NCBI GenBank assembly: GCA_020055645.1
Contig: CM034549.1
Coordinates: 3,782,001-3,846,000 of the forward strand
Source: Tomocerus qinae
Taxonomy: Eukaryota > Arthropoda > Collembola > Entomobryomorpha > Tomoceridae
Direction of reading: 5' to 3'
Length of the DNA stretch: 64,000 nucleotides
The notes beneath the pieces are model-generated. The model was given only the letters and a program-made list of their open reading frames with translations, was not told where the DNA came from and searched no databases. Positions 1-11,739 of the stretch are shown here, one piece after another. The translations under genes and the position numbers were made by a program. How positions within the stretch are numbered: position 1 is the first letter of the stretch; each line of letters begins with the position of its first letter.

Positions 1-119
1 ATCCTTGATTTTGGTGTTTCATTGAAAAATTTCATTTAGAAATTTTTGATTTGTCGATATCCCCATTGTCATTGTCGAATAATCCTTTACCATTGTCGAT
101 ATTAAACTCTTAATCTTAA

Positions 120-593
120 TCTTTCATCAGACCCTTAATCGAGTACGCGTCGCCAATATGGGGCCCGACTCTTTCTAAATTGCAAATCAATAAATTAGAT
201 TCCTTCCAAAAGAAATGCTTGTCGTTTATATTGAAATCCTCTGTCAACCGTTTCAATTATGATAAAACATTAACTAACCTTAATTTAGAAAAATTGTCCA
301 CCAGGAGAGATAATGCTCTTTTCGCATTCGGCAATAATATTTTAAAAAACGAAACCCGCCTACGTCACTTGTTACCTAATTTTAATATTAATCTATTTAA
401 CAATACTCGTAGACTTAGAAATGATAGTGTATTATTTAAAAAAACAATTTGTAAATACACTAGATATCAAAATTCTTCTGTCCCGAAGGTAATTGGACTT
501 CTAAATAATGAGTTTGACAAGCCATACCATGGCAGACTACTATATCTTAACCACCTGTATTTCAAAAATTCTCTTCCTAATACTGTAACTTAA
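120..593 (+). pseudogene. C-terminal remnant of LINE reverse transcriptase
   Basis: The frame is open from just after a TAA at 117-119 to the TAA at 591. Near its start it reads LIEYASPIWGP, matching the LEYAS-x-x-W-x-P block found after the polymerase domain of many non-LTR retrotransposon reverse transcriptases. It is followed by a leucine- and arginine-rich C-terminal tail (LEKLSTRRDNALF, then RYQNSSVPKVIGLLN), also usual for these proteins. There is no start codon and no catalytic domain, so this is a dead 5'-truncated copy. Confidence in the family comes from these blocks only. Confidence 0.65.
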
Positions 594-695
594 TTTCGGA
601 TATTAGTAGTTCGGCACTCAGTCCAAAAGCTTATATCTGTCGTTATATGTATACCTTGATTTTCATTGAATAAAAAACTTACATTACATTACATT
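120..695 (+). mobile_element. 5'-truncated LINE (non-LTR retrotransposon) 3' end
   Basis: Only the last part of the reverse-transcriptase ORF, a short 3' UTR and a 3' tail of (TTACA)n repeats at about 680-695 remain. Loss of the 5' end and a short 3' tandem tail are normal for target-primed LINE insertions. It lies in intron 11 of SLC13 gene B. The matching intron of gene A, around 30.75-30.9 kb, shares the sequence to the right of about 735 but has no such insert. I could not fix the target duplication, because the flanks carry several CATTGTCGAT-like repeats. The clade (CR1/Jockey-like) is a guess. Confidence 0.7.
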
Positions 696-855
696 GTCAA
701 TTGTCGAAACTGTGTATTGACGAATTCTCCTACAACCGAATAAACTAAAGCACAGCACAGCTAACATTACTGCATGGAACATTTTCTTTTCCTTCACGTC
801 AGAGTCACACATTAGAAAACGACAAATTATGTGAATTTATCTAAAAGTCACTTAC

Positions 856-3800
856 TCCCAAGTTATGATAGGGTCACGAATTCCTTCCAGTATTCCTGTA
901 AATCAACAATAGCTGTAGTGCCAAATAAATGTTTTTTATATCTAACATTATGAACTTTTTGCAAAGTGCCCCGCCCCTATAGGGTGTCATTTCCGAACTT
1001 AACATTCGCAAAGTGACAGCCGATAAACAGTATGTCCATTATTATTATGTTTCCTCTTTTTGCAATTTGTACCTACCTCCGGACATGAAACGTTTGAAGT
1101 ATTCTGCCTTTCTTGGAAACACAAACAGAAAAAGGCAAAACAAGGCTGCGGATGTACAATCCTCAATGTAGTTATCTTTAGGATAAAAAATTTTGTCGCC
1201 CCAACCTGTAATTAAACGTTACTAAATATTATTGTACTTCAATTTTATTCTTGTAATAAGGGTAATTTAATTCCTACCGATCACAAGAACTTGCGTCAGA
1301 AACGTGTCGAAAAATACAAGACTCATACCGACATTGTTGTTGTGCATTTATCTTATGTTAATGATTATTTGACTTTTATCTATTACGCAGTAGATCGATC
1401 AATCAATCAATAAAATTATTTGAATCGTACTTAATCACATTTTCCATGTAACTTTACAAGTACAACGTGGAAAGTCACAGTCAACAGTAGCTGTGTCACA
1501 CGGCTACTTGTGGTGAGGTGAAATAAGTGCATGTATGTCGCTTAGCTAGAGCTATTCTATTTTTCGCTAGTATAATTAAGTAGAGATTAATTAATATATC
1601 GAGAATAGCACAGAGTACAGAACGCTTTATACATATCTATGTGTCTACTAATCATAGTATAGATCATTTCTACTGATTTCCAAGTGGAAAAAATGGAAAA
1701 AAATGTTTCTTTTACTTTGAAAAAAAATTTTGTATATACCCTGAAAACTTACCTTGCGTGAATATAGGATGTCGAGACAGCCATGAAAAAATGGCAAAAA
1801 CAAACAGAATTAGCACGAACTTTTCATGAAAAGTTGCAGGACCCAACTCTTTATATTTCCTTTTCATGGTATCATTCACATTAGCGGCAGCTACAGCCTC
1901 TTGATCCCGCAATGCTATTTCTTCGGCAGTTCGTTTTTTCCAGAACTTCAAGCATTTCGGAAGGCCGAGAAAGTGAACTTGTAAATACCCCCAAATTACA
2001 AACAAATTCAAAAGCATTGGTAAAACAGCAAAAGAGAACCATGAAACAAAGGATATTTCCAACGCGGATTTGCATTTCTTAAAATCAACCACCGATTCCT
2101 CTTTGATGTTCCTAATGAAAGATAAATGTAAAACAATTTTATTAATTACACATTGTTATCCTTATCATAATCTGAAAATGGGATAACGAGAATCGGGAGG
2201 GGATAATAATGAGTAATGAGGGCATTGTGGCATTGTGTTATCTAATACAGTAAAGTAAACTAACCCTATTTTTTCCGCTAGTTTGTCAACGGCAATCAAG
2301 TTTGTACCTGTTCCAGTCTGAAGACCTGTGAACAATTATAAAACTGTAGAATATTACATTTATAATATAATATTATTGGCTAAAGAAATATTATTAAATG
2401 AAAGCAGGTAAAAATAAGACAGATAGGCGTATGCTGTTTTATTTTTACCTATATAGGTAAGCAGTATATCTTTGTGAATCTTGTGAAGGTGACAGGGAAA
2501 TACGGACAGGATGTGACTTTATCGACTCCAGAAATTACCAGAAATTTCAGTAAAGCATGCAGCAGCAATGGCTTGGAATAATCTTCCTCGAAAATAGGTG
2601 TAAAAAGACCTTTCCCTAACAATTCTGATTGATCGTGTGAAGCAATTATTGACTATTGATTGATTAAATATTACTTTAAACATTTTCAGCCTTATTTGAA
2701 AACTAACAGCTTATTTATATATTTCAGTATTTCAGTGAAATATACGTGTGCATTTTCTATTAAATATGTTTCGCTACATTTGAATGCTTTAAACAGAGAC
2801 AACTATATATCTAGTTTCTTATACTATCGTGGAAGCATCGGTAATTCCTGTAGGCTGTAACTCATGTGGTGATTCCTGTACGAAGGTATTTCCGTGAAAA
2901 CATTTTGTACCTGTGCCTCCAATATTAGCAGCATAGGCTGTCGCAATCATGAACATGCATTTTATATTCCTGGCTTTCTTGGCTGCTGCTGCATCAAAAT
3001 CTGTTGGACTAGCACCGGGACGTTCCCTAGCCTGAAAAAAAGAGGCTTAGTAACTTTTGTTGGAGACTTTCGGTTTTCATTTCTATGAAAAGCTATATTA
3101 TACATTATATATTCAAGAACTTTACCTTAGAGAACTCGTCAATAATGACATTAGCTGTAAAGAACAATTTTAAATATCCATAAAATCACATATTGCATTT
3201 CTATTACGTGATTACTTTAAGATTGACTCCATTCATTGATTTGAACAATAGAGATTCCTTCTACATCTATTTATTGGACAGGTCGAACAATAAAAAAAAA
3301 TGTGTGCATTTCCTTTGGGGAACAATTTGGGTGCGGAGTTCCAAACTTGTTCTCGACTTTCCCGTTATAGTGGCGTCGAAAATAGTAAAGGAAACCCCCT
3401 CATTGCTATTGTCAAAACCAGATCACTTCTTCTGTACAGATAGGTATGGTTGCTATCCTTTATGTACTAAATTAGTTTCCATAGGGTTAGATTTGTCGCC
3501 CGTCCGGTGTGTGTTAAAATTGGTTTTAACCTGGGAAAGCTATGTCACGCCTTACTGCCCTGTACTAAAGTCATTTTGGATATGATCGCTAGGCTGTTTC
3601 CAGTTTCGGGGCAGGAATGTGAAAAACATTTAAAATTGGGTAATGGTTATTTTCAGTCTGCACTCTGTACATGTTCAAAAAAATTGCTTTTTTATTAACC
3701 TTAATTGATATTTTACTTTGAAAAGGAACCTATATGAGTTTTCGAAAATGTATATTAATTTGTATCCATGGAAAATAGCCAGGGTTTCCCCCTGGGGGAG

Positions 3801-6800
3801 TTTACCCTATATTTCCCAGTAAAATTAGAAACCAAAATGTTATAAATTTTGTTCAAACGGATGTAAAAAGGTAGCAGAGGTTAAGTCATTAGATCGCAGA
3901 CATCTTTAGATGTAACATCCCTAGTCCTTTAGATACATGATCTAAAAACGTATGTTCCATCAAATCAGACTCTAGCTCATGATTTTCAAAACTGTTACTA
4001 TGACAGTGACAGTTCCTGTTCCTTCAAGTGGCGAGCTCCTGTTTTACTCTTTGTCCGCAGTCAGGTTGAACGTAACTTAGAAAAACTGTGTAGACCCTTG
4101 GCAGTTGACAGTACGACCGTAGCCTGTTTTGCTTTCTGTCTGCCGGCAAAGGACTATGGCTAAAATAATAAAGTAGGCAACCGCCCCATTCTTTGGTTAG
4201 GTTATATTATAGGCTAAATTAGGTTTGTGGGGTACCTGGTTTGAACCTAACTGGGAAAGTAAACCTGCTTGGTACAGGGTTACATTTACAATCTACATCT
4301 TCAAGGGGTTGCGCAAAAATAACTGGGCCATAGGAGATTATGCATTGTCAGCAAGCAATATAACTTGGGTTCGGGGTACCAGAAACCATGGCAATTCTAA
4401 CACTCCTTGGATTGTATTCTAATGTAGTATTGCACACTGCTATGTATAATCCCTATGGTCCAGTTATTTTTGCGCAACCCTGTATTTTGACCTTCTAATC
4501 GTCCCCAGACAAAAGACAAGGCATAGGGAGGATGTCCGATTTTGCTGATTTTCAAACTGAACAGTGCTTTCGACCACCAGATTTCAAAGAGATTGGATGC
4601 TTATCTTAATCTTTTCTCAATCAAAATAATACTATTCTTACTTAAGTAAGCATTGCTTACAGAAAAACCGACAGACAGACAGATTGTATCCTCCCACAAA
4701 GTAGTCTTAATCCCAACTTATCCCCTATTCTCTCAATTTCGAAACACTGAAATTTTACAAAATGGTCATGGTGATAGACTATTTAATCGTAATATTAATT
4801 CGAAAACTCATATAGGTTCCTTTTCAAAGTAAAATGACAATTGTAATTATCAATTATTGAAACGTAACTCCTTACAAATTAATGATAAAAACATTGGTCA
4901 TTGTTGCGTCTCATTGGATGTTGTTGCCAGTAAGTCCAGGAAATAAATACCAAAGACAGGGAACGAAAGCGGTGAGAAGGCCGAGTTAAATCGCAATAAG
5001 ATACCACATATTTAGGGTTGATCCACATATTACGTAATCAAAAAATTTAGCGGTTTTTAGAACCATCTTTTCGCTCTGTCATCAACTGTCAACATTTGCC
5101 GGACTCCCCTATGATATGTCATCATAATAAGGTCGAATCAAAAATTCAATTCGAATGCCTAAAATTTTATTTATTAAGGAGGCTCACCACGGAAGCCTTC
5201 ATAGCAACCGGGCCTATCTAAATGCATGTTAAAAAATGTTTTACTTCTGGCTTAATTACTCCCGAAGGATAAGACCGATTTTTATGGGACTTCCATGTTT
5301 GGAATTCTGGGACGGTATTCTGAACTTTTGTGGTAAATTTGCGATATCGCAAGAGTTGCTATGTCTACTTGCGATGTCAAAATAAATCCATATTCTCATG
5401 TCAGTTAGCAGCGTCCTAGCAAGTTTGCGACGTTGTAGCAGTTTTTGATAAGTTGTCCTAGGTAACGGTACTTATCGGCATGGATGTTCCAACTCCAAGG
5501 TATGGAGTAGTGTGGGAAGGGTGTTAGGCATTGATTGAGGTACTACTTTACGAGTGACTGTAGTCATGGAAATTACAGTTGCCTAATGTCTTGCACTTCA
5601 ATATGCATGGCACTTGACAGTCGTACTACGGAGTCCGAGACCGGAGATTATCAAATTGCAATTGATATTGTCAAAGTAACCATAGGGATCACAAGTGTCT
5701 CCAATCTCCAAGTGCCTTCAACAATGTGATCGCAAAGTTGCGGTAGCTCTCAGTTTGCGCTAACTTTGCGACAGATGTTTGCTATGCTGTGGCAAAATTA
5801 TGGGATGAGAATCGTGTTTTGTAGCAGCGCTATGGAATTTCCCTATTCCTACGACAACGATAGCAAAGTTAAATCTACGACAATGATGAGAATATGGACA
5901 ATAGCAACTCCTGTGGTAACTCAATATTTGCTTGCGATTTCCCCTTGCTAAGGGGTTCAGAATGTCGTCCCTGGACTTGTAAAAATCAACATCAACATTG
6001 TATAAAAACTGAAACTTATTCACTTTTTTGGAATTTGATTTTTTAAAGCATTTAAAGCAACGTTATCAAAAATCCATCCGCCCTGAAACATTCCTCGATA
6101 GTCTACTTCTCCCCTTTCTCCCCTCTAGTATCGAAAATTTTTTAATTTTATGAAGAATTTTTTGAAATTATTTCCAGCTGCACATAGCTGCACCATTTTT
6201 AGATACAGCTTACCCGAAAAAACAAACTTATAAAACTGGTCTTATACGGTCTTATAACGATAGCTCTCGAACTCTATGAAGGTTTTCTATCTTTTATGCT
6301 TTGCTAAAGGTAAAACTAAAATATTTGCCAGTACAATGCAGTCGTTTTATGCGATTGTGAGCAAAATTTTTAAAACAAAAGGGAAAACCTCTCTTCCAGA
6401 TTCTCTTACAGAGTAGAATTTTAGTTTATTCTAAGTCTTTAAATGGTAGCACGAGATTGAATGAACACATTTAACACATCAAAACTTGTATAAGTTTAGA
6501 AATAATTTATATTATATTCTTTTATAGCCTGGAAGTCTTAGAATTTTATAGGGATCAGAAATTACTCAAATATTCATGTCATTAAATTACATACCAAAAC
6601 AAAAGACATATACACAAAATCAATCTGTTGCTTTCTTTGCTGCCTTCGTGAACGCTCAAAGAAGCAGGACAGAACTTAACTAAGATTTACCTTAATATCT
6701 GACCGAATTTAGGTTGAAAAAAGTGACACCTTGGAATGGGGAGGGCAGTAGATTTACTCTTTCCAGAAGATCTGGGCAAAGAGTAATATTAGAGTAATAA

Positions 6801-9800
6801 TATCAACTTAACAAGGATTCGTGAAGTGATTTTACGAAATCACTTTCAAATGAACTTTAAACAAAATATTAAACTATCAGAGCAATTAATTTTATATTTT
6901 AACTTTAATGTAAAGTCTAGTTTGGAAATCCACAAACTTGTGAAGTAACTTAAACTGAAATTATAAAATATTAATAAGTTGTAATTGAACCACAAACTTA
7001 AACTTTAACATACGAACTAAAGAAATATAACTCAACACTGCGGGACAAAGTCAACCAGAAGTGAAGTTACTTCCACAAAAGACAATCAAGGAATCAGCCC
7101 CGAAACAAAGGTGGACATCGGTTTTATGAACTCAAATAATTGTCATTATTTACATGATAGGTTAATTTGAGATAAAGCTGGATTTCAAACCACATTCTTG
7201 CTGTACCTTTAAAGATACATTACCATTTCCACACATTAAGTAAATTATGGAGAAACCTCAACTTAGCTATAAGAGAATAATACTGTAAAGAATAATTCTT
7301 TACAACTCATTGACGGATTTTGACTAAACTTTACAAAAACGTTGTTTATAAACCATTGACGAAGCTCAGTGATTCTGGATTAAATCGGTTCGCCGGCTAT
7401 GGAGTTTATGCGGCCCCAATACTTGGGCGGGCTTCTGTAACTACTTAAAAAGTGAGGTTTTGGATGGTGAAAATATGCTTTCAAACTTCAAGCCAACTAG
7501 TTTGCAAAACTACTTGGTTAATTAAACTGGTTTTTAAAACGAATAAAAACATATTAGACAAATTGCCAAAGCCTCATGGCAAAAGGAACACTGTGCAGAC
7601 TCTTGATTCTCGTATTATGAAATAATAAGAATAGAATACAGGAAGTCTTGATTACTTGTTTAACGGGATATTAAATATCGCTAAGACTACACTGTTCTCT
7701 AAAGGAAAGGCACGGTCTTTTTCATTGTTGGACACAATGAATGGTGCCGATGTTAAGGTGATTGTGTATACGATTTGGGAATCTCTGGTGACTATCAAAA
7801 TACATGTTAAAATTTTTTGCCATTCTTGTAATAACTTCCAGAGTTTTACTCCGATTTTCTAATGAAGTACATTTTCGGAAAGGTAAAAACATTAGCTAGG
7901 ATTTAATTTGTGAAAATTTTCGATTTTTTTGATTATTTAGCAGTAGCAATGGTTCAAAATTTTATGCGAATTTCTATCCAGATGTCATCATTAAAGTGTG
8001 ACATGTATAAAAACTGAGGCAATAATCGAAAATTTTCACAAATTAAATCCTAGCCAATGTTTTTACCCTTCCGAAAATGTACTTCATTAGAAAATCGGAG
8101 TAAAACTCTGGAAGTTATTGCAAGAATGGCAAAGAGAGTTTCATGAAAAAGGTTGAAATGTAAACTGCTTCATACTTGACCGGATTTGCAGGTCATGAAT
8201 ATCCGACAGATTGAAGCGATGGACTAACATGAGACAGAGCATTGAACTTTTCTCTATGTCAACGCTAGTGTAGTCAATTTGCCCTGCGAATTTCCATTAT
8301 GTAATAAAATTACTTACTTCACACTACAGTAATTCGATCCCATGGTTACGGATTACTGTCCCAAGAGATCTAGCAGTGCAATACGACATACGACAATACT
8401 CGAAATAACACTACATGCTAATGCAAATGTGCACCAAGGTGTTGTCAATGGCCAAGTCAGCCTTTTTCTGCAGCCTGTTTGATTGAAGTCTAGCTGGGTG
8501 CATTCAGTCCACGGGCTGGGAGAAGCCCGTGGTCATGGATACAGCCACTGATCCCCTCGGTTTTATCTTATTCAAACTGGTGGCAGAAGGAGAGCAAAAC
8601 AAAACACATCCTCTTATTGACTTCACCAAAAGTGGTAGGAGCTACATTTATGAAGATTCTGCAGATTACTGTTGCTATTGGCTCCCTGTGTTAAACAGCT
8701 ACATAACCCATTCAAATATGAAACTTGGGTGTAAACGTAAACATTTTGTTATTTTGAGTATATTGCACTGCTGTCTTGTGTTTGCATCCTCAGTTAGTTT
8801 GTCGGTTAGTAGGGCTACGGATTTCGGCTACTATTAAGAGCATATTTTTATTCGAATTTCGAAATATTTCAAAACTTCGAATTTCGAAATAATAAAGGAA
8901 CAGCCACCTTAAAGTAATCAAGTTATGTGTTTATGTGTATTAGGTAGTGACTAGTGAGTTTTCTTTTATCTTATGATTTTTTAAAATACTGATTCTTGCA
9001 GGAATTTGTCATTTGTAATTGTAATTCTTTAAAATGTTGACACAATGGTTGCATTTTCCACTCCATAAAAAACTGCCACTGCTAATAGGTAAATTTTTGG
9101 GACCCATTTGCTGGCAATTGGGTTTAGATTCTAGACACAAACGTTTATGGCCACGAGTTTGAGTTTGACTAACTTAAAATTATTTGGTAACTCAACACTA
9201 TTGGGACATTCAGTCAACCGAGAGTGAAGTTAATCCGACAATCAAGAACAAGAGAAAGGCCAAGTAACAGGGGTGGACAGTGGTTTTATGTAACATAATT
9301 TTCCCTGCAATTTACATAGGAAGATAATTGGGATATTGAGCTGGCAGTGACACAATTTTAGTTGATTTTCCACAGTTCATCCCATAGTTTACCTAATTAC
9401 TTCAGCTTAGGTTTACATCAAATACTAATGGATCTGGGAATCTTGTAAAGAATAAAATATTCTTTACAGGTCCTACTCAAATCAACTTTCTTTAAAAACT
9501 GTAGCTGTTATATGTTGCCCATGCAAAACTATAGTAAACCCATCTTCAGCGATTCTCATTCACCCTCTGTACATCCAAAAGGAGTTAGCTAAAAGAAAAC
9601 TCTCTACCCATGTGCCATACTATACTACCCCAAGATTTGTAAACCGTAGTTTCCATTTCCATGAACACTACGGTTCATGGAAACTACGGTTTTACAAATC
9701 TTGATACTACCCAGTGAGAGTAGATAACAATAATAATATTATGTACATTAAAGCAACTCACTGATTGGCAGGATCATTGCAGTAGTGCTGGTATTGCTAA

Positions 9801-11397
9801 ATACATACAAAATTGGAATTAAGTTATTTAAAATAAATAATCATTTTGATAAAACATTAATATTTTTTACGTATTCAAAAGTCAAAATATAAAATTAATA
9901 ATACCTGACTGAGGTCAGGTGGAGATGAAATCATACCAATGCATTGGGGTCTCGTAAACACCCGAAACCCGAATTTTTGTCGTGGGGAATTATTTTGGCT
10001 ACGGCACAGTAATACTTCAGGATTCATGAAATGCGGAATACCATACCCCAACGATACGACTAACACATTTTTATTTGTCGTCTAAAGCTAAGTCACATAG
10101 CTCATACCGGTAGTACCGTAGCGCAGTGTAGTTGAGTTTCTGGTGTTTAGCATTGCATTGCATTTCTTCGGGTTTCAGGTGTTTATAAAATAGGTCGAAT
10201 GTATTGCACATTACCTCATAAACATACCTAAAAATATTAAATTTGATTATATATAGTACTTATTTTGATGGCTGGTTCACTAATAAATAATGTAATACGT
10301 GTATATATTTTAAACTTACTGAGAGTCATAGCCACACTCATAATTCCTAGCAAAATAAAGGGAATTTTAGCCCCAACTGCTGAAACAACCATGAGGGCAA
10401 TTCTGATATTCAGTCTACTATACTCAAAGCACACAGCAATTATGCAACCTCCAATCAGGAACATATTTGTAGAGCTTAAAAACTTTGCCGCAACAGCTTC
10501 TAGAAATTAAATTAAAAAACAAGATAATCATAAAATAACTGCAGAGTGTACCGGATACAAGCTTTATGACATTTGATCAATAAATACAAAATATTAAGCA
10601 AAGAAAATCTTTCAACCACAATCGGCAACTTCTAAAAGCGGCAGAAGGACAACAGGAATCATGGAAGCGATTGGTAAAGGAATGCATTCTGATACCCAGT
10701 AGCATGCCATTAAAACCATTACGTAGGCTCCCTTTTGTGGTGCATATAAATTAGCATTTTTTTTTATTCGATGATCAATTTCCAAATTATCAAGTGCCTT
10801 TGTTGAGATTTTGGGTTGCTGCAGCAGTAACCAATAGAAAAAACAGAACAATTATTATACATTATTTTTACGATATGGTTCCGAACCAAACGATGGTTGA
10901 CAATATGACAATTCATTTCTTATGCCCCTATATTTATATATATAGGTAGGCTCAATGTGGATCGAACGTAATATTAGAGTGGGAACGTAAGTGGGAGAGA
11001 CTGTCATAGGTTCGATCGAATCACATTGGGTATAGGCTGCTAATGAGTTATTATCAATTATATTATAGTTATAAAATTATTATTGAACAGATAATATATT
11101 TAAATATCAAGTAAGTAACACGTAAACAAGCCGCAGCGAGGGGGAGCACCGGGACACCCCCCCCCCCAAATCGAGAAAAATAAAGAAATTTTTGTCTTAA
11201 ATCGCAAAAAATGGCTAAAATTTTTTTTTCTGGGCGAACCTCCCGAAATTGTTTTATGGCTGCGGCCCTGTTCGTAAAGAAAGAAAAACATTGAGAAAAC
11301 GACTGACCCATAGCATAAGAAGAGGGAGCAGGGCAATCGGAAAAAAGTAAGCCAATATCAAATTTCGGTTCCTACGCAAAAATGCCAGCAGCCCCAT
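856..11397 (-). CDS. SLC13-family sodium/carboxylate cotransporter, gene B (3' part outside window)
   Basis: A multi-pass transporter expected to move dicarboxylates, citrate or sulfate with sodium across a membrane; the substrate cannot be told from sequence. Exons on the minus strand: 11397-11308 (ATG, MGLLAFLRRN), 10818-10617, 10499-10320, microexon 10227-10215, 9796-9762 (first sodium-site motif SNTSTTAMILP), 3154-3126, 3031-2911 (TAYAANIGGTG), 2325-2265 (LQTGTGTNLIAVDKLAEK), 2111-1753, 1205-1077 and 895-856 (EGIRDPIITW). All junctions are GT-AG and phases agree throughout. Sizes equal those of gene A except that exon 7 is 12 nt shorter. No stop or frameshift is visible, so this copy looks functional as far as it can be read. 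The last four coding exons should lie left of the window. The intron between 9762 and 3154 is 6.6 kb against 1.2 kb in gene A, enlarged by transposons. Confidence 0.85.
3710..4835. mobile_element. 1.1-kb element with about 37-bp terminal inverted repeats
   Basis: The left end ATTTTACTTTGAAAAGGAAC (3710 on) returns inverted at 4799-4835. Between them there is no credible ORF. The element lies in the enlarged gene B intron, within a segment (about 3325-7700) that gene A lacks. No clear target duplication is seen, and the superfamily is unknown. Confidence 0.6.
4304..4482. mobile_element. about 180-bp MITE nested in the 3710-4835 element
   Basis: The terminal repeat AGGGTTGCGCAAAAATAACT (one extra G on the left) is followed by a CCATAGG block and reappears inverted at the right end. 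There is no coding capacity. It looks like a short non-autonomous DNA transposon. Confidence 0.6.
5304..5976. repeat. Inverted-repeat-ended segment with degenerate internal repeats
   Basis: GGGACGGTATTCTGAAC near 5308 pairs imperfectly with GTTCAGAATGTCGTCCC near 5955. The interior is a patchwork of related GCAA-AGTTGCGGTAG-like words. Just left, around 5170-5240, GGAGGCTCACCACG...GCATAGCAACC belongs to a dispersed family that reappears near 17170-17420. Probably a decayed DNA transposon. Confidence 0.4.
7600..7655. repeat. Partial copy of the F3 foldback terminus
   Basis: GACTCTTGATTCTCGTATTA followed by GAATAGAATACAGGA and CTTGATTAC matches the right end of the element at 16185-19209. This copy lacks the 777-bp palindrome found in the F3 copy, so it shows the uninterrupted sequence. 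Confidence 0.5.
7816..8133. repeat. Foldback, arms about 105 bp, spacer about 105 bp
   Basis: The left arm (7816-7925) contains ATTCTTGTAATAACTTCCAG and the right arm (8030-8133) contains its near-perfect complement. The pair lies in a segment, about 7745-8910, absent from the matching intron of gene A (34.48-34.51 kb). The transcript would form a long hairpin. Confidence 0.75.
9632..9702. repeat. 71-bp hairpin insertion
   Basis: AAGATTTGTAAACCGTAG at the left is complemented by CTACGGTTTTACAAATCTT at the right, with a second inner pairing of CCATGAACACTACGGTTCATGG. Gene A lacks it at the matching place, so it is a small insertion in gene B. Confidence 0.65.
10215..10227 (-). other. 13-nt coding microexon of SLC13 gene B
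   Basis: Read on the minus strand it is GTATGTTTATGAG, flanked by TTTTTAG and GTAATG. It joins a phase-1 donor (10320) to a phase-2 acceptor (9796) and yields S-M-F-M-S directly before the SNT motif, where SLC13 proteins usually have S-M-W-I-S. Gene A has the identical 13 nt. Without it the exons do not join in frame. Confidence 0.8.
11127..11270. mobile_element. hAT-like C-rich MITE in intron 1 of gene B
   Basis: Ends CAAGCCGCAGC and GCTGCGGCCCTG are inverted repeats. The interior has a long C run and TTTTT-rich stretches. Flanks CACGTAAA and TTCGTAAA (6 of 8 identical) look like an 8-bp target duplication, and gene A intron 1 has the empty site TTACGTAAAG near 36856. An 8-bp duplication fits the hAT superfamily. 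Relatives are at 35838-35987 and, in diverged form, 11958-12211. Confidence 0.65.
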
Positions 11398-11545
11398 CGA
11401 GACAATTTGTCAAAACCAAGTCGTCAGCTTAAACAACAATGATGTTTTCTTGAATGGTATACAAATTAACAGTTTTGAAAATGATCTGAAAGTGAAAAGT
11501 TATTGGTTATGTTCAAACTTTGTACAATGATAATGGTTTTAGAAG
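11398..11545 (-). promoter_or_regulatory. Conserved upstream block of gene B (5' UTR/promoter candidate)
   Basis: About 150 bp directly upstream of the ATG match the block upstream of gene A (36981-37130), including TTTGAAAATGATCTGAAAG. Similarity stops beyond it. Element F1 begins about 50 bp further up, so any regulatory sequence beyond that point has been displaced or replaced in gene B. No TATA box is obvious. Confidence 0.45.
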
Positions 11546-11739
11546 CCAACATACACACCTTAGGAGTTTGTCTAGAACTAGACAACTTAGATGCACCTTG
11601 TTTAGAATCTATACCGTTATTGCTTTCCAGCAATACGGTCTAGTATCGTTGGCTCTACCAAATGCATTCTGTTTGCCACGGAATCCGTGATGACCGACAA
11701 TGAGGCGAGGTGGAAATGAGTGGAGGCGGCCAAAATATC

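Noticed and set aside
3193-3698. Plus-strand ORFs of 130 and 63 codons
   Set aside because: They cross the border between intron sequence shared with gene A and an insertion, and have no motif.
8529-8837. 102-codon plus-strand ORF
   Set aside because: It lies within a gene B intron insertion, composition is random and no splice context or motif is seen.
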